64,000 bases of DNA from Pseudomonas sp. Irchel 3H7 (GCF_900187605.1 NZ_FYEA01000008.1:62001-126000), one strand, 5' to 3'; positions 36,520 through 46,090 are shown, counted from the stretch's first letter. Notes: a model not told the origin generated them from the letters alone. Made by a program: numbers and translations.

Positions 36520-37335
36520 TCAGTTGCTGTCTTGCGCGCGTGTCCGCAAAGAAATTTGTTTAACGTAAGCCTTCGGAGACTGGCCGGTGTGCTGGCGGAA
36601 ACAGCTGTAAAACGCCGACAACGAATTGAAACCGGCAGCGAAAGCCAGTTCATCGATACGCACCGGCGGTGTGGCGTTATCCAGCGCACGCAGCAAATGC
36701 TGCAGGCGCGCCTGATTGACGTAGCGATAGAAGCTTTGCCCAAGCACCTGATTGAGCAGATAGGAAATCTGATTGCGACTGTAGCCGCACTCCTTCGCCA
36801 CCCGCTGCAAGTCGAGTTCAGGATCGAGATACGGCTGCTGCTTTTCAAAGTACTGTTGCAGGTCTTCAGCCATGAAACTCAATTGACGCGGCGACAAGCC
36901 CAGGCGACTGACCGCCGGGCGCTGACTTGCCGAGTTTGTGCCGTGAGCTTGCGTGCGCACCAGCGAAGCGTATTCGTTGACGCGCCAGATCAGCCCGTCC
37001 TTGACCGTGATCGCCTCGCTGGAGCGAAACGACACCAGTCCGTCGCCGCCGCGCAAGGTCACCTCGTATTGGATGAATGCGGTGTTGCCGTCGACGCGAA
37101 TGCGGTCGCAATGCTCGAGTAGTTCGTCGGATTCACGCGGCATGCTGACGCGTACGTACTCGCGCAACTCATCCAGGCCGAGCACGCGATTCTGGAAGAA
37201 ATCGTTGTACTGGATGTCCGGGTGATACAGCGCCATGACGCTGTCGAGGTCACGGTGCTTCCAGCTCAGGTGATAGCGCATGACCGTGGCCGCCGTGGCC
37301 TGGGTCTGTTCTGGGCCGTCGTCGTCGGCGTGCAT
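36520..37335 (-). CDS. AraC-family regulator with N-terminal SnoaL/NTF2-like domain
   Basis: A 271-residue regulator. Residues about 10-125 form an NTF2/SnoaL-like fold (MRYHLSWKHRDLDSVMALYHPDIQYND), a likely ligand pocket. Residues about 160-265 hold two helix-turn-helix motifs of AraC type: VAKECGYSRNQISYLLNQ and LAFAAGFNSLSAFYSCFRQHTGQSPKAY (C-terminal signature, about 230-257). It lies 52 bases upstream of the PuuB-like oxidase gene on the same strand, so it probably regulates this operon. The start is the ATG at 37335; it is followed upstream by 263 bases without a gene. Confidence 0.9.
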   Translation of the reverse strand: MHADDDGPEQTQATAATVMRYHLSWKHRDLDSVMALYHPDIQYNDFFQNRVLGLDELREYVRVSMPRESDELLEHCDRIRVDGNTAFIQYEVTLRGGDGLVSFRSSEAITVKDGLIWRVNEYASLVRTQAHGTNSASQRPAVSRLGLSPRQLSFMAEDLQQYFEKQQPYLDPELDLQRVAKECGYSRNQISYLLNQVLGQSFYRYVNQARLQHLLRALDNATPPVRIDELAFAAGFNSLSAFYSCFRQHTGQSPKAYVKQISLRTRAQDSN

Positions 37336-37598
37336 AAAGGGCTCGGCGCAAAAGAATCGAGCTTGCCGAAGTTCGGCGCGAGCTTCAATGACTAATCCGT
37401 AGTGGCCATTTGGCGACGATTGCGTAGGCCGTGACTTACATCAAAAAATGCGAAGCAATCGCAAAATGAACTGAAAAATCTCACAGGAATTTCACATGCA
37501 GATGCTACTTTTAATGTCAGTCACCGGTTGAGCCAATGAAGGCTCTTCCCACCTAACATGAGCAAACGGAAGCGCTCGATGAAGAAGGCGGGCAACAC

Positions 37599-37871
37599 AT
37601 GAATAAAGGGTCAAGCAAAGTCACGTTTCCCAATGCATGCCAGCTGATGCGCTGGCATTTTCATCCCATGGGTTTTGAGGCGACGATGGACGCGCCGGGC
37701 AGCATGATCGCCCGTCTGTTTGATCGTGCCAGCGGCGAAACCATGATCGCCATCGCTGGCATCCCGTGTGCGACGGTGATGAATGCAGCGGATGTCGAAC
37801 GAATTATCGAGGCTGTGGAGGATGAACTGGAAGCCTTCGTACCTCCAGAGTCTCTCAGAAGCTACGCATAA
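37599..37871 (+). CDS. DUF1652 domain-containing protein
   Basis: A 90-residue small protein of a family almost limited to Pseudomonas. Recognisable features are LMRWHFHPMGFEATMDAPGSM (21 residues starting near 17; core RWHFHPMGF), the middle GETMIAIAGIPCATVMN and a C-terminal acidic helix. The family has no known function. The start ATG at 37599 follows a purine-rich leader (GAAGAAGGCGGG). It ends in an intrinsic terminator shared with the convergent helicase gene. Confidence 0.88.
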   Translation: MNKGSSKVTFPNACQLMRWHFHPMGFEATMDAPGSMIARLFDRASGETMIAIAGIPCATVMNAADVERIIEAVEDELEAFVPPESLRSYA

Positions 37872-37887
37872 GCTTTTGATTTTAAAC

Positions 37888-37917
37888 AAAAAGCCCACAT
37901 CTCTGTGGGCTTTTTTG
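37888..37917. terminator. Bidirectional intrinsic terminator
   Basis: AAAAAGCCCACA, a short CTC loop region and TGTGGGCTTTTTT form a stem with A-run and T-run on the two sides. It serves the DUF1652 gene (plus) and the UvrD-like helicase (minus), which converge here. Confidence 0.9.
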
Positions 37918-37920
37918 TGC

Positions 37921-40395
37921 CTATGCGGTTTGTTTGGTGACACGGTGATCAACGAAAAACGGCTTGCCCTTGGCCACCCGGTCAGACGCCCGCGGCATGT
38001 TCACCGCTTGCGCTTCCTGCGGTTCGACGTACCAGTAGCAATGGCTGACCGCCCGTGTAATACCGACATAGGCCAGGCGCAGGATTTCGTCTTTTTGCGC
38101 AGTGTCGTACGGTTCGCTGTCGCCCGACTTCCCCAAACCTGCCATGCGATAGACCTGGTTCTTGTAGGGCGAACTGGTCAGGTGCTGGCAATCGCCGAGC
38201 AGAAACACCGCGTCGGCCTGCAAGCCTTTGGCGCTGTGGTAGGTCAGCTGCTTGAGACGTCGCGCTTCGTACGGCAAGCTCGAATCAACATTAACCACTG
38301 ACTGAATATGCTCTTCAATCAATAACTTATCGCTGCTTTTTCGATAAAGCATCAAGATCGAATGACCTTGGCGGTAGTGCTCGGCGAGGCGCTGCCCCAA
38401 TGCCTGATCATCGCGCTCTAGCACATTGACCGGCTGCAACGGCTTGGGCGCACCGCTGGCCTTGGCTTTTTTGCCGGGGATCGCTGGCGCAGCGCGGACG
38501 ATATGCTCAGCGGCATCGATGATGTGCTGGTGACTGCGGTAGTTGTCACTGAGCATCACCCGCGTGGTGCCTGGCGACGGGAATTCCTTGTCGAACGCCA
38601 TGAAGTAACTCGGCGAACTGCCACGCCAGCCGTAAATCGACTGCCAGTCATCGCCGACGCACAGCAGCGATGAACGCTGCGCGCCCCGCCCGACATGCAT
38701 GGCCGGGCCACGGCTGCGGATTTCCGTGAGGCTGGCGCGAATCCACGAAACGATCTGCGGCGAAACGTCCTGAAACTCGTCGATCATTAAGTGCGACAAC
38801 GGTCTGAGTAACTCATCGCTCAACAGCTTGAGGTTTTCCGGTGAGTGCTCGCTGAACAGCGCGAACATCCGGTTGTAGGTCATGATCGGCGGCTTCTGGT
38901 CGAGCAGATGATCTTCAAAGGCCCGCCAGAACAGGCTGAGTGCCTCAAAGAAAAACCGGTCTGGGTCGTCCTTGGCAAAGCTCATGCGACCGACCGCGTC
39001 TGGCACGTCCAGGCCGAGGTTTTCGATGAAACCGGCCGCCGCGACAAAACAGTCGAGCAATGGCGCGGAGGCCAGCTCGCCCTTGACCTTGTACTCAAAG
39101 CCCGGCCCGGCGCTGGCATCACCCGCCAACGTGGCCAGAACACGCCTTGACGATTCGTAACTATCTAGCCAAATCAGAGGCTTACGACAGAAAGCTTGAA
39201 ACAGGGTGCGCTTGACTGCCCACTCGGCGCGCACGCTGAGCTTGGCGTTTGGCCGACTGACCTGCGGGTTTTCCCGCGGATCGAAGCCGAGCACCACCCA
39301 GGCATCCAGGCTCGGAATGTAGCCATGACAGTGAAATTTCGCGCCGTTGATATCGAAACTCTGCCGGTTCGGCTCAATGCCCTTGATCGGCCAGGCGCCA
39401 GCGCGGAACCACAGATCTTCAATGGCATCGCACAGTTCTTCATCGCGCTGGGAGGCTAACTGCGTCACCGCTACGCGTTTTTGCACGTCCGGATGATCGC
39501 GTTCCAGCTCCTTGAGCTGCAAACCAGCTCGGGACAGCGGCTGAATCAACTGGCGGAAACGCTCGTCTTCATTAAACAAGCGCTGATAACAGGCGTTGAG
39601 TTGCTGGCGTTGTGCATCGTTAATGCGCAGGTCGAAGGGGTTACTGTCGACCTCCTGCTCATCACCTTGTGCGCGGTGGCTGAGGTTTTCAAAGGCCTGC
39701 AGACGTTCGAAACCCGGCAAGCTGCGCACCATCGGCAGAATTCGCGAGTGGAAAGTACGCACCAGATCGCGTGCCTGGCGCAGGTTCAGCGCCTGCCCCC
39801 AGAGCGCGAACAACTCAATCAGTTTATTGATGAAATCCTTGCGCGACTCGCGGGTGAAGGTCACCACGGTCATCGAGTCCAGCTCAAAACCCAGATAGTG
39901 GTTAAGCAACAGAATGCGCAGCACCAGCGTGGTGGACTTGCCCGCGCCAGCGCCAGCTACCACTGAGGTTGACGGGGTTTCGCTGAAAATCATCTTCCAC
40001 TGCGCGACGCTCGGTTGAGCGTGCTCAGGCAGCAAACGGGCGACATCGGCCTTCATGCGCTTTTTCAACTCGGCCGTCAGCGGCAGGCGCCAATCGTCAA
40101 ACAGATGGTTATCGACGCTGGGCGGTCGATGCTCAGTATTGCGACTGTCACGGATCAGCAGCACCTGACGGCCTTCTTCCAGCCCCTCAAGCTTGCCTTC
40201 CTTAAAGCCATATTCGACGCCGGCGGTATGCCCGCTGCGAAAGCCATCGGCCTGACCGTGCAACCACGATGCTCGGTGTTGAGCGCGCAGCCGGGTCAAA
40301 CCATGGCCGAAAAAGCGCGCAGCCAGACGTTTGAACCATGGCATCTCGGCCAGGGGGCGAAGTTCGGGAGGAAGATCGGGGGTGTGTTGCGCCAC
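37921..40395 (-). CDS. UvrD/Rep-like superfamily 1 DNA helicase with N-terminal extension
   Basis: An 824-residue SF1A helicase. Walker A is AGAGAGKS at 147-154, motif Ia is VVTFTRESRKDFINKL near 178, motif II is MIDEFQDVSP near 545, motif III is VGDDWQSIYGWRGS near 590, motif IV is LSDNYRS, and motif VI is LAYVGITRAVSHCYWYV near the C-terminus. The first ~105 residues contain GFRSGHTAGVEYGFKEGKLEG and precede the helicase core, like the N-terminal domain of HelD-type enzymes. About 350 residues separate motif Ia and motif II, larger than in UvrD. Role: probably DNA repair or removal of obstacles; the closest paralogue cannot be decided by eye. It appears to be a single-gene unit. Confidence 0.88.
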   Translation of the reverse strand: MAQHTPDLPPELRPLAEMPWFKRLAARFFGHGLTRLRAQHRASWLHGQADGFRSGHTAGVEYGFKEGKLEGLEEGRQVLLIRDSRNTEHRPPSVDNHLFDDWRLPLTAELKKRMKADVARLLPEHAQPSVAQWKMIFSETPSTSVVAGAGAGKSTTLVLRILLLNHYLGFELDSMTVVTFTRESRKDFINKLIELFALWGQALNLRQARDLVRTFHSRILPMVRSLPGFERLQAFENLSHRAQGDEQEVDSNPFDLRINDAQRQQLNACYQRLFNEDERFRQLIQPLSRAGLQLKELERDHPDVQKRVAVTQLASQRDEELCDAIEDLWFRAGAWPIKGIEPNRQSFDINGAKFHCHGYIPSLDAWVVLGFDPRENPQVSRPNAKLSVRAEWAVKRTLFQAFCRKPLIWLDSYESSRRVLATLAGDASAGPGFEYKVKGELASAPLLDCFVAAAGFIENLGLDVPDAVGRMSFAKDDPDRFFFEALSLFWRAFEDHLLDQKPPIMTYNRMFALFSEHSPENLKLLSDELLRPLSHLMIDEFQDVSPQIVSWIRASLTEIRSRGPAMHVGRGAQRSSLLCVGDDWQSIYGWRGSSPSYFMAFDKEFPSPGTTRVMLSDNYRSHQHIIDAAEHIVRAAPAIPGKKAKASGAPKPLQPVNVLERDDQALGQRLAEHYRQGHSILMLYRKSSDKLLIEEHIQSVVNVDSSLPYEARRLKQLTYHSAKGLQADAVFLLGDCQHLTSSPYKNQVYRMAGLGKSGDSEPYDTAQKDEILRLAYVGITRAVSHCYWYVEPQEAQAVNMPRASDRVAKGKPFFVDHRVTKQTA

Positions 40396-40674
40396 GCTGA
40401 CGGACTCCAGTGTGTGAGGCTGTTGCGGCTATGGTGTCTGTATTTGCCGTTCAGTTCTAGCGAAATGCTTACAGGTCATTGGTTTAGGCGATGAACTGAA
40501 GGTGAGATGAGACCCTTTCGAGCTTGTTTCCAATCGATCAATTCGATAATAACGCCGCACTTTTTACGCTTTTTATCGATCATTGACTGATAGATGATGG
40601 CCGTCATAAACCACCGGTGTCGCGTCGGGTGTCAACCATTCACACCCCATGACGAACCTTTTGAGGAGACGATC

Positions 40675-41370
40675 ATGCTTGAACTCAGACCCTTCAGCTC
40701 GCTGGGCGGCGCCCACCACGGCTGGTTGGATGCCCATCACCACTTTTCGTTCGCCGAGTACTACGATCCGCAGCGCATGAGCTGGGGCAACCTGCGGGTG
40801 TGGAACGATGACGTGATCGCCGCAGGTACTGGCTTCCCACAACATCCGCATCGCGACATGGAAATCATCACGTATGTCCGTGAAGGTGCGATTACTCACC
40901 AGGACAATCTCGGCAACAAGGGTCGCACCGAGGCTGGCGACGTTCAGGTGATGAGCGCCGGCACCGGCATCGCGCATAGCGAATACAACCTGGAAGCCAA
41001 GGACACCAAGATCTTCCAGATCTGGATCCTGCCAACGGAAACCGGCGCGCCGCCCTCGTGGGGCGCCAAACCATTCCCGAAAGGCCAGCGCGAAGGCTTT
41101 GTCACGCTGGCCAGCGGCAAGGAAGGTGATGACCAGAGCTTGCGGATTCGCGCTGATGCAAGATTGGTCGCGGCCAATCTCAAAGCCGGGGAAACTGCCG
41201 AATATCAGCTGGATGAAGGTCGTCGTGCGTATCTGGTGCCGGCCACTGGCGTGATTGAGGTCAACGGCTTGCGTGCACAAGCTCGAGACGGTGTGGCGGT
41301 GGCGCAGGAACGAGTGCTCAGCGTCACGGCCATTGAGGACAGTGAAATTGTCCTGGTGGATCTGGCCTGA
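40675..41370 (+). CDS. Pirin family protein (YhhW-like, quercetinase type)
   Basis: A 231-residue bicupin. The metal-site region FPQHPHRDMEIITYVREG (about 41-58) and GTGIAHSEYN (about 85-94) contain the conserved histidines and glutamate of pirins, and a later WILPTETGAPPSWG is typical of the YhhW subgroup, which shows quercetin 2,3-dioxygenase activity in vitro. The C-terminal cupin lacks metal ligands, as is usual. The ATG at 40675 follows GAGGAGACGATC; a longer frame from 40594 is not needed. A bidirectional terminator follows. Confidence 0.92.
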   Translation: MLELRPFSSLGGAHHGWLDAHHHFSFAEYYDPQRMSWGNLRVWNDDVIAAGTGFPQHPHRDMEIITYVREGAITHQDNLGNKGRTEAGDVQVMSAGTGIAHSEYNLEAKDTKIFQIWILPTETGAPPSWGAKPFPKGQREGFVTLASGKEGDDQSLRIRADARLVAANLKAGETAEYQLDEGRRAYLVPATGVIEVNGLRAQARDGVAVAQERVLSVTAIEDSEIVLVDLA

Positions 41371-41387
41371 TCGCTCGAATGGCAGGC

Positions 41388-41424
41388 AAAAAAAAGGGGC
41401 AACCAGACGGTTGCCCCTTTTTTC
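41388..41424. terminator. Bidirectional intrinsic terminator
   Basis: AAAAAAAGGGGCAACC, a short AGAC loop and GGTTGCCCCTTTTTT form a strong stem with runs on both sides. It separates the convergent pirin (plus) and phosphoglucomutase (minus) genes. Confidence 0.93.
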
Positions 41425-41442
41425 ATGCGCTTGCCGCCTTCA

Positions 41443-43086
41443 TCAGCCGGAAATGGCGCCATCTACCAGCGTCTGCGCTTCAACGACCAATTGCTTGAGG
41501 TGGTCGTCACTGATGAAGCTTTCGGCGTAGATCTTGTAGATGTCTTCGGTGCCCGACGGACGCGCGGCGAACCAGCCGTTTTCAGTCATCACTTTCAGAC
41601 CGCCAATCGCCTGATCGTTGCCCGGTGCATGGCTGAGAATGCTCTGGATTTTCTCGCCGGCCAGTTCTGTCGAGGTGACCTGCGCAGGCGACAGCTTGCT
41701 CAGCAACGCTTTCTGCTCCGGATTGGCCTTGGCATCGACGCGCACCGAGAACGGTTCGCCCAGCTCATCGGTTAATGCCTTGTAGGCCTGGCTCGGATCG
41801 CGACCGGTGCGCGCGGTCATTTCAGCGGCGAGCAATGCCGGGATCAGGCCATCCTTATCGGTGCTCCACACGCCACCGTCCTTGCGCAGGAACGATGCGC
41901 CCGCGCTCTCTTCGCCACCGAAGCCGAGCGAGCCATCGAACAGGCCGTCGGCGAACCATTTGAAACCGACCGGAACTTCGTACAGACGACGCCCCAAGCG
42001 CTTGGCCACGCGATCGATCAGACCGCTGCTGACCACGGTTTTACCGACGCCAGCATCCGCACGCCACTGCGGGCGGTTCTGGAACAGGTAATCGATCGAA
42101 ACAGCGAGATAGTTGTTCGGCGCGAGCAAACCACCGGACGGCGTCACGATGCCGTGACGGTCGTGATCGGGGTCGCAGGCAAAAGCGACGTCGAAACGCT
42201 CTTTCAGACCGATCAGGCCTTGCATCGCGTGGCTGGACGACGGGTCCATACGAATCTGGCCATCCCAGTCAACGGTCATGAAACGGAACGTCGCGTCGAC
42301 TTCCTTGTTGACCACTTGCAGATCGAGGCGGTAATGCTCGGCAATCGCCGACCAGTAGCGCACCCCTGCTCCGCCCAGCGGATCAACACCCAGGCGCAGT
42401 TTGGCGTCACGAATGGCGTCGAAGTCGATCACGTTTATCAGGTCGGCCACATAAGTGTTCACGTAGTCGTGACGATGCGTCGTGCTGGCCTTGAGCGCCT
42501 GCTCGTAACTGATGCGCTTCACACCGGCCAGTTTGGCGGCCAACAGTTCATTGGCCTTGGCTTCGATCCATTTGGTGATGTGGGTGTCGGCCGGCCCGCC
42601 GTTGGTTGGGTTGTATTTGTAACCACCACTTTGTGGCGGATTGTGCGACGGCGTGATGACGATTCCGTCCGCCAGGCCCGAGGTGCGGCCACGGTTGTAG
42701 CAGAGAATGGCGTGGGAAATGGCCGGCGTCGGCGTGTATTCATCACCTTCGGCGATCATCACGGTGACACCGTTGGCGGCCAGTACTTCCAGCGCGCTGG
42801 CTCCGGCCGGAGTCGACAGGGCGTGGGTGTCGATGCCGACAAACAACGGCCCGGTGATCCCTTGGGCTTCGCGATACAGACAGATCGCCTGGCTGATGGC
42901 CAGAACGTGCCACTCGTTGAAACTCAAATCGAACGAGCTGCCCCGGTGCCCGGATGTTCCGAACGCCACACGCTGAGTGGAAATCGAGGCGTCAGGCTGT
43001 CCGGTGTAGTAAGCCGTTACCAGTCGCGGGATATCGACCAACAATTCTGCCGGTGCCGGTTTGCCCGCAAAAGGACTGAGTGTCAT
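41443..43086 (-). CDS. pgm: Phosphoglucomutase, alpha-D-glucose specific
   Basis: A 547-residue enzyme that interconverts glucose 1-phosphate and glucose 6-phosphate, linking glycolysis to glycogen, trehalose and exopolysaccharide synthesis. Seen: FGTSGHRGSS near 47-56, the phosphoserine loop ITPSHNPPQSGGYKYN near 143-158, metal-binding DPDHDRHG near 303-310 and the sugar-binding GGEESAGASF near 390. Length agrees with E. coli Pgm (546). The start is the ATG at 43086. It is a single-gene unit ending at a shared terminator. Confidence 0.96.
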   Translation of the reverse strand: MTLSPFAGKPAPAELLVDIPRLVTAYYTGQPDASISTQRVAFGTSGHRGSSFDLSFNEWHVLAISQAICLYREAQGITGPLFVGIDTHALSTPAGASALEVLAANGVTVMIAEGDEYTPTPAISHAILCYNRGRTSGLADGIVITPSHNPPQSGGYKYNPTNGGPADTHITKWIEAKANELLAAKLAGVKRISYEQALKASTTHRHDYVNTYVADLINVIDFDAIRDAKLRLGVDPLGGAGVRYWSAIAEHYRLDLQVVNKEVDATFRFMTVDWDGQIRMDPSSSHAMQGLIGLKERFDVAFACDPDHDRHGIVTPSGGLLAPNNYLAVSIDYLFQNRPQWRADAGVGKTVVSSGLIDRVAKRLGRRLYEVPVGFKWFADGLFDGSLGFGGEESAGASFLRKDGGVWSTDKDGLIPALLAAEMTARTGRDPSQAYKALTDELGEPFSVRVDAKANPEQKALLSKLSPAQVTSTELAGEKIQSILSHAPGNDQAIGGLKVMTENGWFAARPSGTEDIYKIYAESFISDDHLKQLVVEAQTLVDGAISG

Positions 43087-43191
43087 GCAAAACCTCTGAA
43101 ATAGAGTGATTCAGGAATAGAGCGCAGTTTACTGGCAGTTTGACCGCAGTGCGATGGGATCTATCCGGGACGCTCCCGATGTTTTTTAACG

Positions 43192-44589
43192 TTATTCACC
43201 GGGTGCCAGGCGCAAGGCGTCACCGAGCAGGCCGACCACGCGGGCCAAGTCATGCTCACCGTGGCTCAGCGGACTCAACCGCACATGCTGCGCATGCAGG
43301 CCTTGCAGGCTGAACAGCTCGCCCGGCGCAATAATGATCTGCTGCCTCAGCAGGCGCTGGAACACCTGTGCCATGTTGACCGGCCGCAGAGAACGCACCC
43401 ACACGGTCGCGCCACCTTGGGGTTCGACAACCTGCAACGCATCGCCCAGACGCTCACGCAACAGCTCAATCAATTGCGTGCGACGCTCCTTGAGCATTCG
43501 TCGCAGTATCAACAAATGCTGATCCAGCCGACCACCCGCCAACAGCCTGGCAACGGCCTTCTGACGGATCGGCGACAAGCGAAACGCGCGCAACAGAAAA
43601 TGCCTCTGCAACTCGTTGCGCCACTGCCGTGAGAGCAATATGCCGAAAGGTGCCTCGGCACCAATGAATTTTTCGAACGTGGAAAACACCAGCAGACGAT
43701 CAGGGTCCAGCCAATCACGCAATCGTTGGGTGCCCCCTCCTTCGTGGAGTTCGCTGTAACAATCGTTTTCCAGCACCCAAGTGCCATGGCGCCCGAGCAA
43801 ATGCGCGACTGCCTGTTGGTTGCTCAGCGGTATCAGGCTGCCCCGCGGCATGCTCAACGCCGAAGACAACAGGATCAAACGCACCGACTCACTCTTGAGC
43901 ACCGACTCCAGGCGCTGCAGATCAATCACGCCACCGGCAAATGGCAGTTCGATAACACGCACCTCGGCGGCTTCCAGCAGACGCAAGATCACCCAGTCAC
44001 AGGGCGACTCGACGACCACGGTGGCGCGACGCAACTCAAGCACGGAAATCAGAATGTCCAGGACACCGCGCAGATCAGCACCAATGTAGACGTCATCCGC
44101 ACGCCAGTAATTGGCGGTAGACGAGGTATAACGCGCGGCCATTACCGTGCGTAGTTCAAGCTCTCCGCAAGGTTGCACGAGCGCTTGCGGCTGGCGCGGA
44201 TATTGACGCAGCAGTTCGCGCTCCAGCATCAGTAACGGACTGTCGAGCGGTTGCAGAGAGGCCGGCTCATCGGCGCTCAGCACACACATGCCCGGGCGCC
44301 TGGCATTGACGTAAACGGTTTCCAGCAAATCACTGCCGCTATCGGGCGAGTCCGATACGTGTAGCGCTTGCGCGTAGTATCCGGATTTGGCGATTGAATA
44401 GACCCTGCCTTCCTTTTCCAGCAGCGAATAGGCGTACTGGACCGTCGAGATCGACACATTGAGCCGATCCGCCAGTTGTCGCAGTGAAGGCAAGCGCACC
44501 GCCGAGCCACTACCCGCCTCGTCTATCAGCAGCGTGAGGTATCGATATACCGCCTGATAAACAAAGTCATTCTGCCTCGCCGCTTTCAC
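43192..44589 (-). CDS. MocR-like regulator: GntR winged helix fused to PLP aminotransferase domain
   Basis: About 465 residues. Residues 10-75 form a GntR-type winged helix (LPSLRQLADRLNVSISTVQYAYSLL, core at 34-57). Residues about 120-460 align with the fold-type I aminotransferase domain of MocR/GabR. The PLP lysine seems retained (K307 in STFEKF, aligned with TFSK), as do D276 and Y278 in NDCYSE. The sequence is diverged: the usual TPSHQxPTG loop reads SSALSMPRG and the LRxGY arginine is replaced (APFGIL). Start: GTG at 44589; longer frames to 44745 overlap the upstream gene by 107 bases. It is 49 bases downstream of a protein of unknown function on the same strand, probably an operon. The effector and target are unknown. 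Confidence 0.8.
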   Translation of the reverse strand: MKAARQNDFVYQAVYRYLTLLIDEAGSGSAVRLPSLRQLADRLNVSISTVQYAYSLLEKEGRVYSIAKSGYYAQALHVSDSPDSGSDLLETVYVNARRPGMCVLSADEPASLQPLDSPLLMLERELLRQYPRQPQALVQPCGELELRTVMAARYTSSTANYWRADDVYIGADLRGVLDILISVLELRRATVVVESPCDWVILRLLEAAEVRVIELPFAGGVIDLQRLESVLKSESVRLILLSSALSMPRGSLIPLSNQQAVAHLLGRHGTWVLENDCYSELHEGGGTQRLRDWLDPDRLLVFSTFEKFIGAEAPFGILLSRQWRNELQRHFLLRAFRLSPIRQKAVARLLAGGRLDQHLLILRRMLKERRTQLIELLRERLGDALQVVEPQGGATVWVRSLRPVNMAQVFQRLLRQQIIIAPGELFSLQGLHAQHVRLSPLSHGEHDLARVVGLLGDALRLAPGE

Positions 44590-44638
44590 AAGCTCGCGTC
44601 CGTTGGCATGGCTCCATCTCCCTGCACGAGGCTCACGC

Positions 44639-46090
44639 TCACCCCTCCGCTGATCGATCAGCTGCCGGTTCAACGACCGGGTCCTGCGAGGCTTTTTCAC
44701 CGGCAGCAGGCATATGAACAGGCCCCATTGCATACAGGCGCACAATCAGCCTGACCGGCAGCCCACTGACATCCGTCATCCATTTCATGACCTGTTCCGG
44801 CGCATGCAGGCCCTGCATCGCCCGGTGCAGATCCGGCAACGCCACCAACATGCCGGGGTGACAATTGCGCAAGAACCGCTCGAGCCCGGCGCCAGCATTG
44901 ATGAACGGTGAAAACAGCAAGCACGTCAGCTGGATTTCATTCAGTTCGAAATTGGCCTGCAGAGCGCTTTCTGCCTGCTTACGCAGAGACTCGAGTGCCT
45001 GCAGATTGCCGAAACTCGCCAGCAACTGTTCGCAAACAGGTTCGGGAACCTGTTTTTGTCGCATGGATATCAGGCTGTTTTTCAGGTAATCGCTGACGCC
45101 AGCCTCGTAGGTCCGTCCCTCGATGAAGTGCGCCTGCAAGCCCTGCAGATGCGCAGCTACCAGAGGTTCCACATGTTCGTTATCACCTTGATACAGCGTC
45201 AGGTCATCAGCCTGGAAACCCAGAAAATCACTCAGCAAGGGCCAGCGTTCTTCGAGCTTGCCGACAATCATGTCGTTGATACTGATGAAACTGGTGCGCC
45301 GACAGGCCTCGAATTGACCCTCGGGACGCCACGCTACCCGCTCTTCTTCGGGATAAAACTCGCGGTAATAATCGCCACCCAGTCCATCGAGAAGCGGGAA
45401 CAGCATGTCAAAGCCGAGAGAACTCACCTGCGGCCCGGCAATCGCGGCTTTCTGCGCGGCGCGCCCCAATCCCTCAAGGAAGTGCCCCTGACGGCGCACG
45501 GATTCACTGCCGATCATCGCATCGACGCCATTGTTCCAGCGGGCAACCTGCCCGTAGAACTCGGCAGTGGCCAGATAAGCGTCATCCCACAGTTCAAGCG
45601 TTTCGTTCCAGGTTCGACGATGGCCGATCAGCAACAGATTGATGCGGTTGGCTTCACGCCCCGCCTCGCCAATGGGTGCCTGATGATCAAACGGCAGGAC
45701 CTCGCGGTGATCCACCATCACCAGTTCGACTCGTGGATCGTCATACAGAAACAGCGCGCTGTAGCTGCGGTGCATGTTTTGCAGGGACGCCGGGCTGCTG
45801 CCGTTCCAACGCAGGTTGGCGACCCGCAGCTGAAAGGTCGCGGGCGATCGGCCAGCAATGGTCAGTTGTGCGGCCCGTAAAAGGGCCAGCGTATAACAAC
45901 TGTCGCGCGACCCTGACTGGTTCACCAGAACCTTGAAATGACCGATGTTCTCCATACCGCCGGCGGCCACTGCCAGTCGCTGGATCAGCAACTGCAACGC
46001 CGTGCGTTCCGCGCGAGAGAAGAAACTCAGCAAACGTTGCAATACTTGCTGGTAGACATAGTTCATTGCCTGATCATGGATCGTGCTCAT
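44639..46090 (-). CDS. Large hypothetical protein, family not recognised
   Basis: A 483-residue soluble protein with no signal peptide and no membrane segment. It is rich in Leu, Arg and Glu and mostly helical. Stretches of note: MENIGHFKVLVNQSGSRDSCY near 46-66, FLYDDPRVELVMVDHREVLPFDHQ near 113-136 (partial: DDPRVELVMVDHREVLP), GDYYREFYPEEERVAWRPEG near 238, and a C-terminal helical domain (about 300-460). The start is the ATG at 46090. Codon use is like that of its neighbours, so no sign of recent transfer. The MocR-like gene directly follows, suggesting a regulated, possibly PLP- or amine-related, function. I cannot assign an activity. Upstream lie 547 bases without a gene. Confidence 0.75.
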   Translation of the reverse strand: MSTIHDQAMNYVYQQVLQRLLSFFSRAERTALQLLIQRLAVAAGGMENIGHFKVLVNQSGSRDSCYTLALLRAAQLTIAGRSPATFQLRVANLRWNGSSPASLQNMHRSYSALFLYDDPRVELVMVDHREVLPFDHQAPIGEAGREANRINLLLIGHRRTWNETLELWDDAYLATAEFYGQVARWNNGVDAMIGSESVRRQGHFLEGLGRAAQKAAIAGPQVSSLGFDMLFPLLDGLGGDYYREFYPEEERVAWRPEGQFEACRRTSFISINDMIVGKLEERWPLLSDFLGFQADDLTLYQGDNEHVEPLVAAHLQGLQAHFIEGRTYEAGVSDYLKNSLISMRQKQVPEPVCEQLLASFGNLQALESLRKQAESALQANFELNEIQLTCLLFSPFINAGAGLERFLRNCHPGMLVALPDLHRAMQGLHAPEQVMKWMTDVSGLPVRLIVRLYAMGPVHMPAAGEKASQDPVVEPAADRSAEG

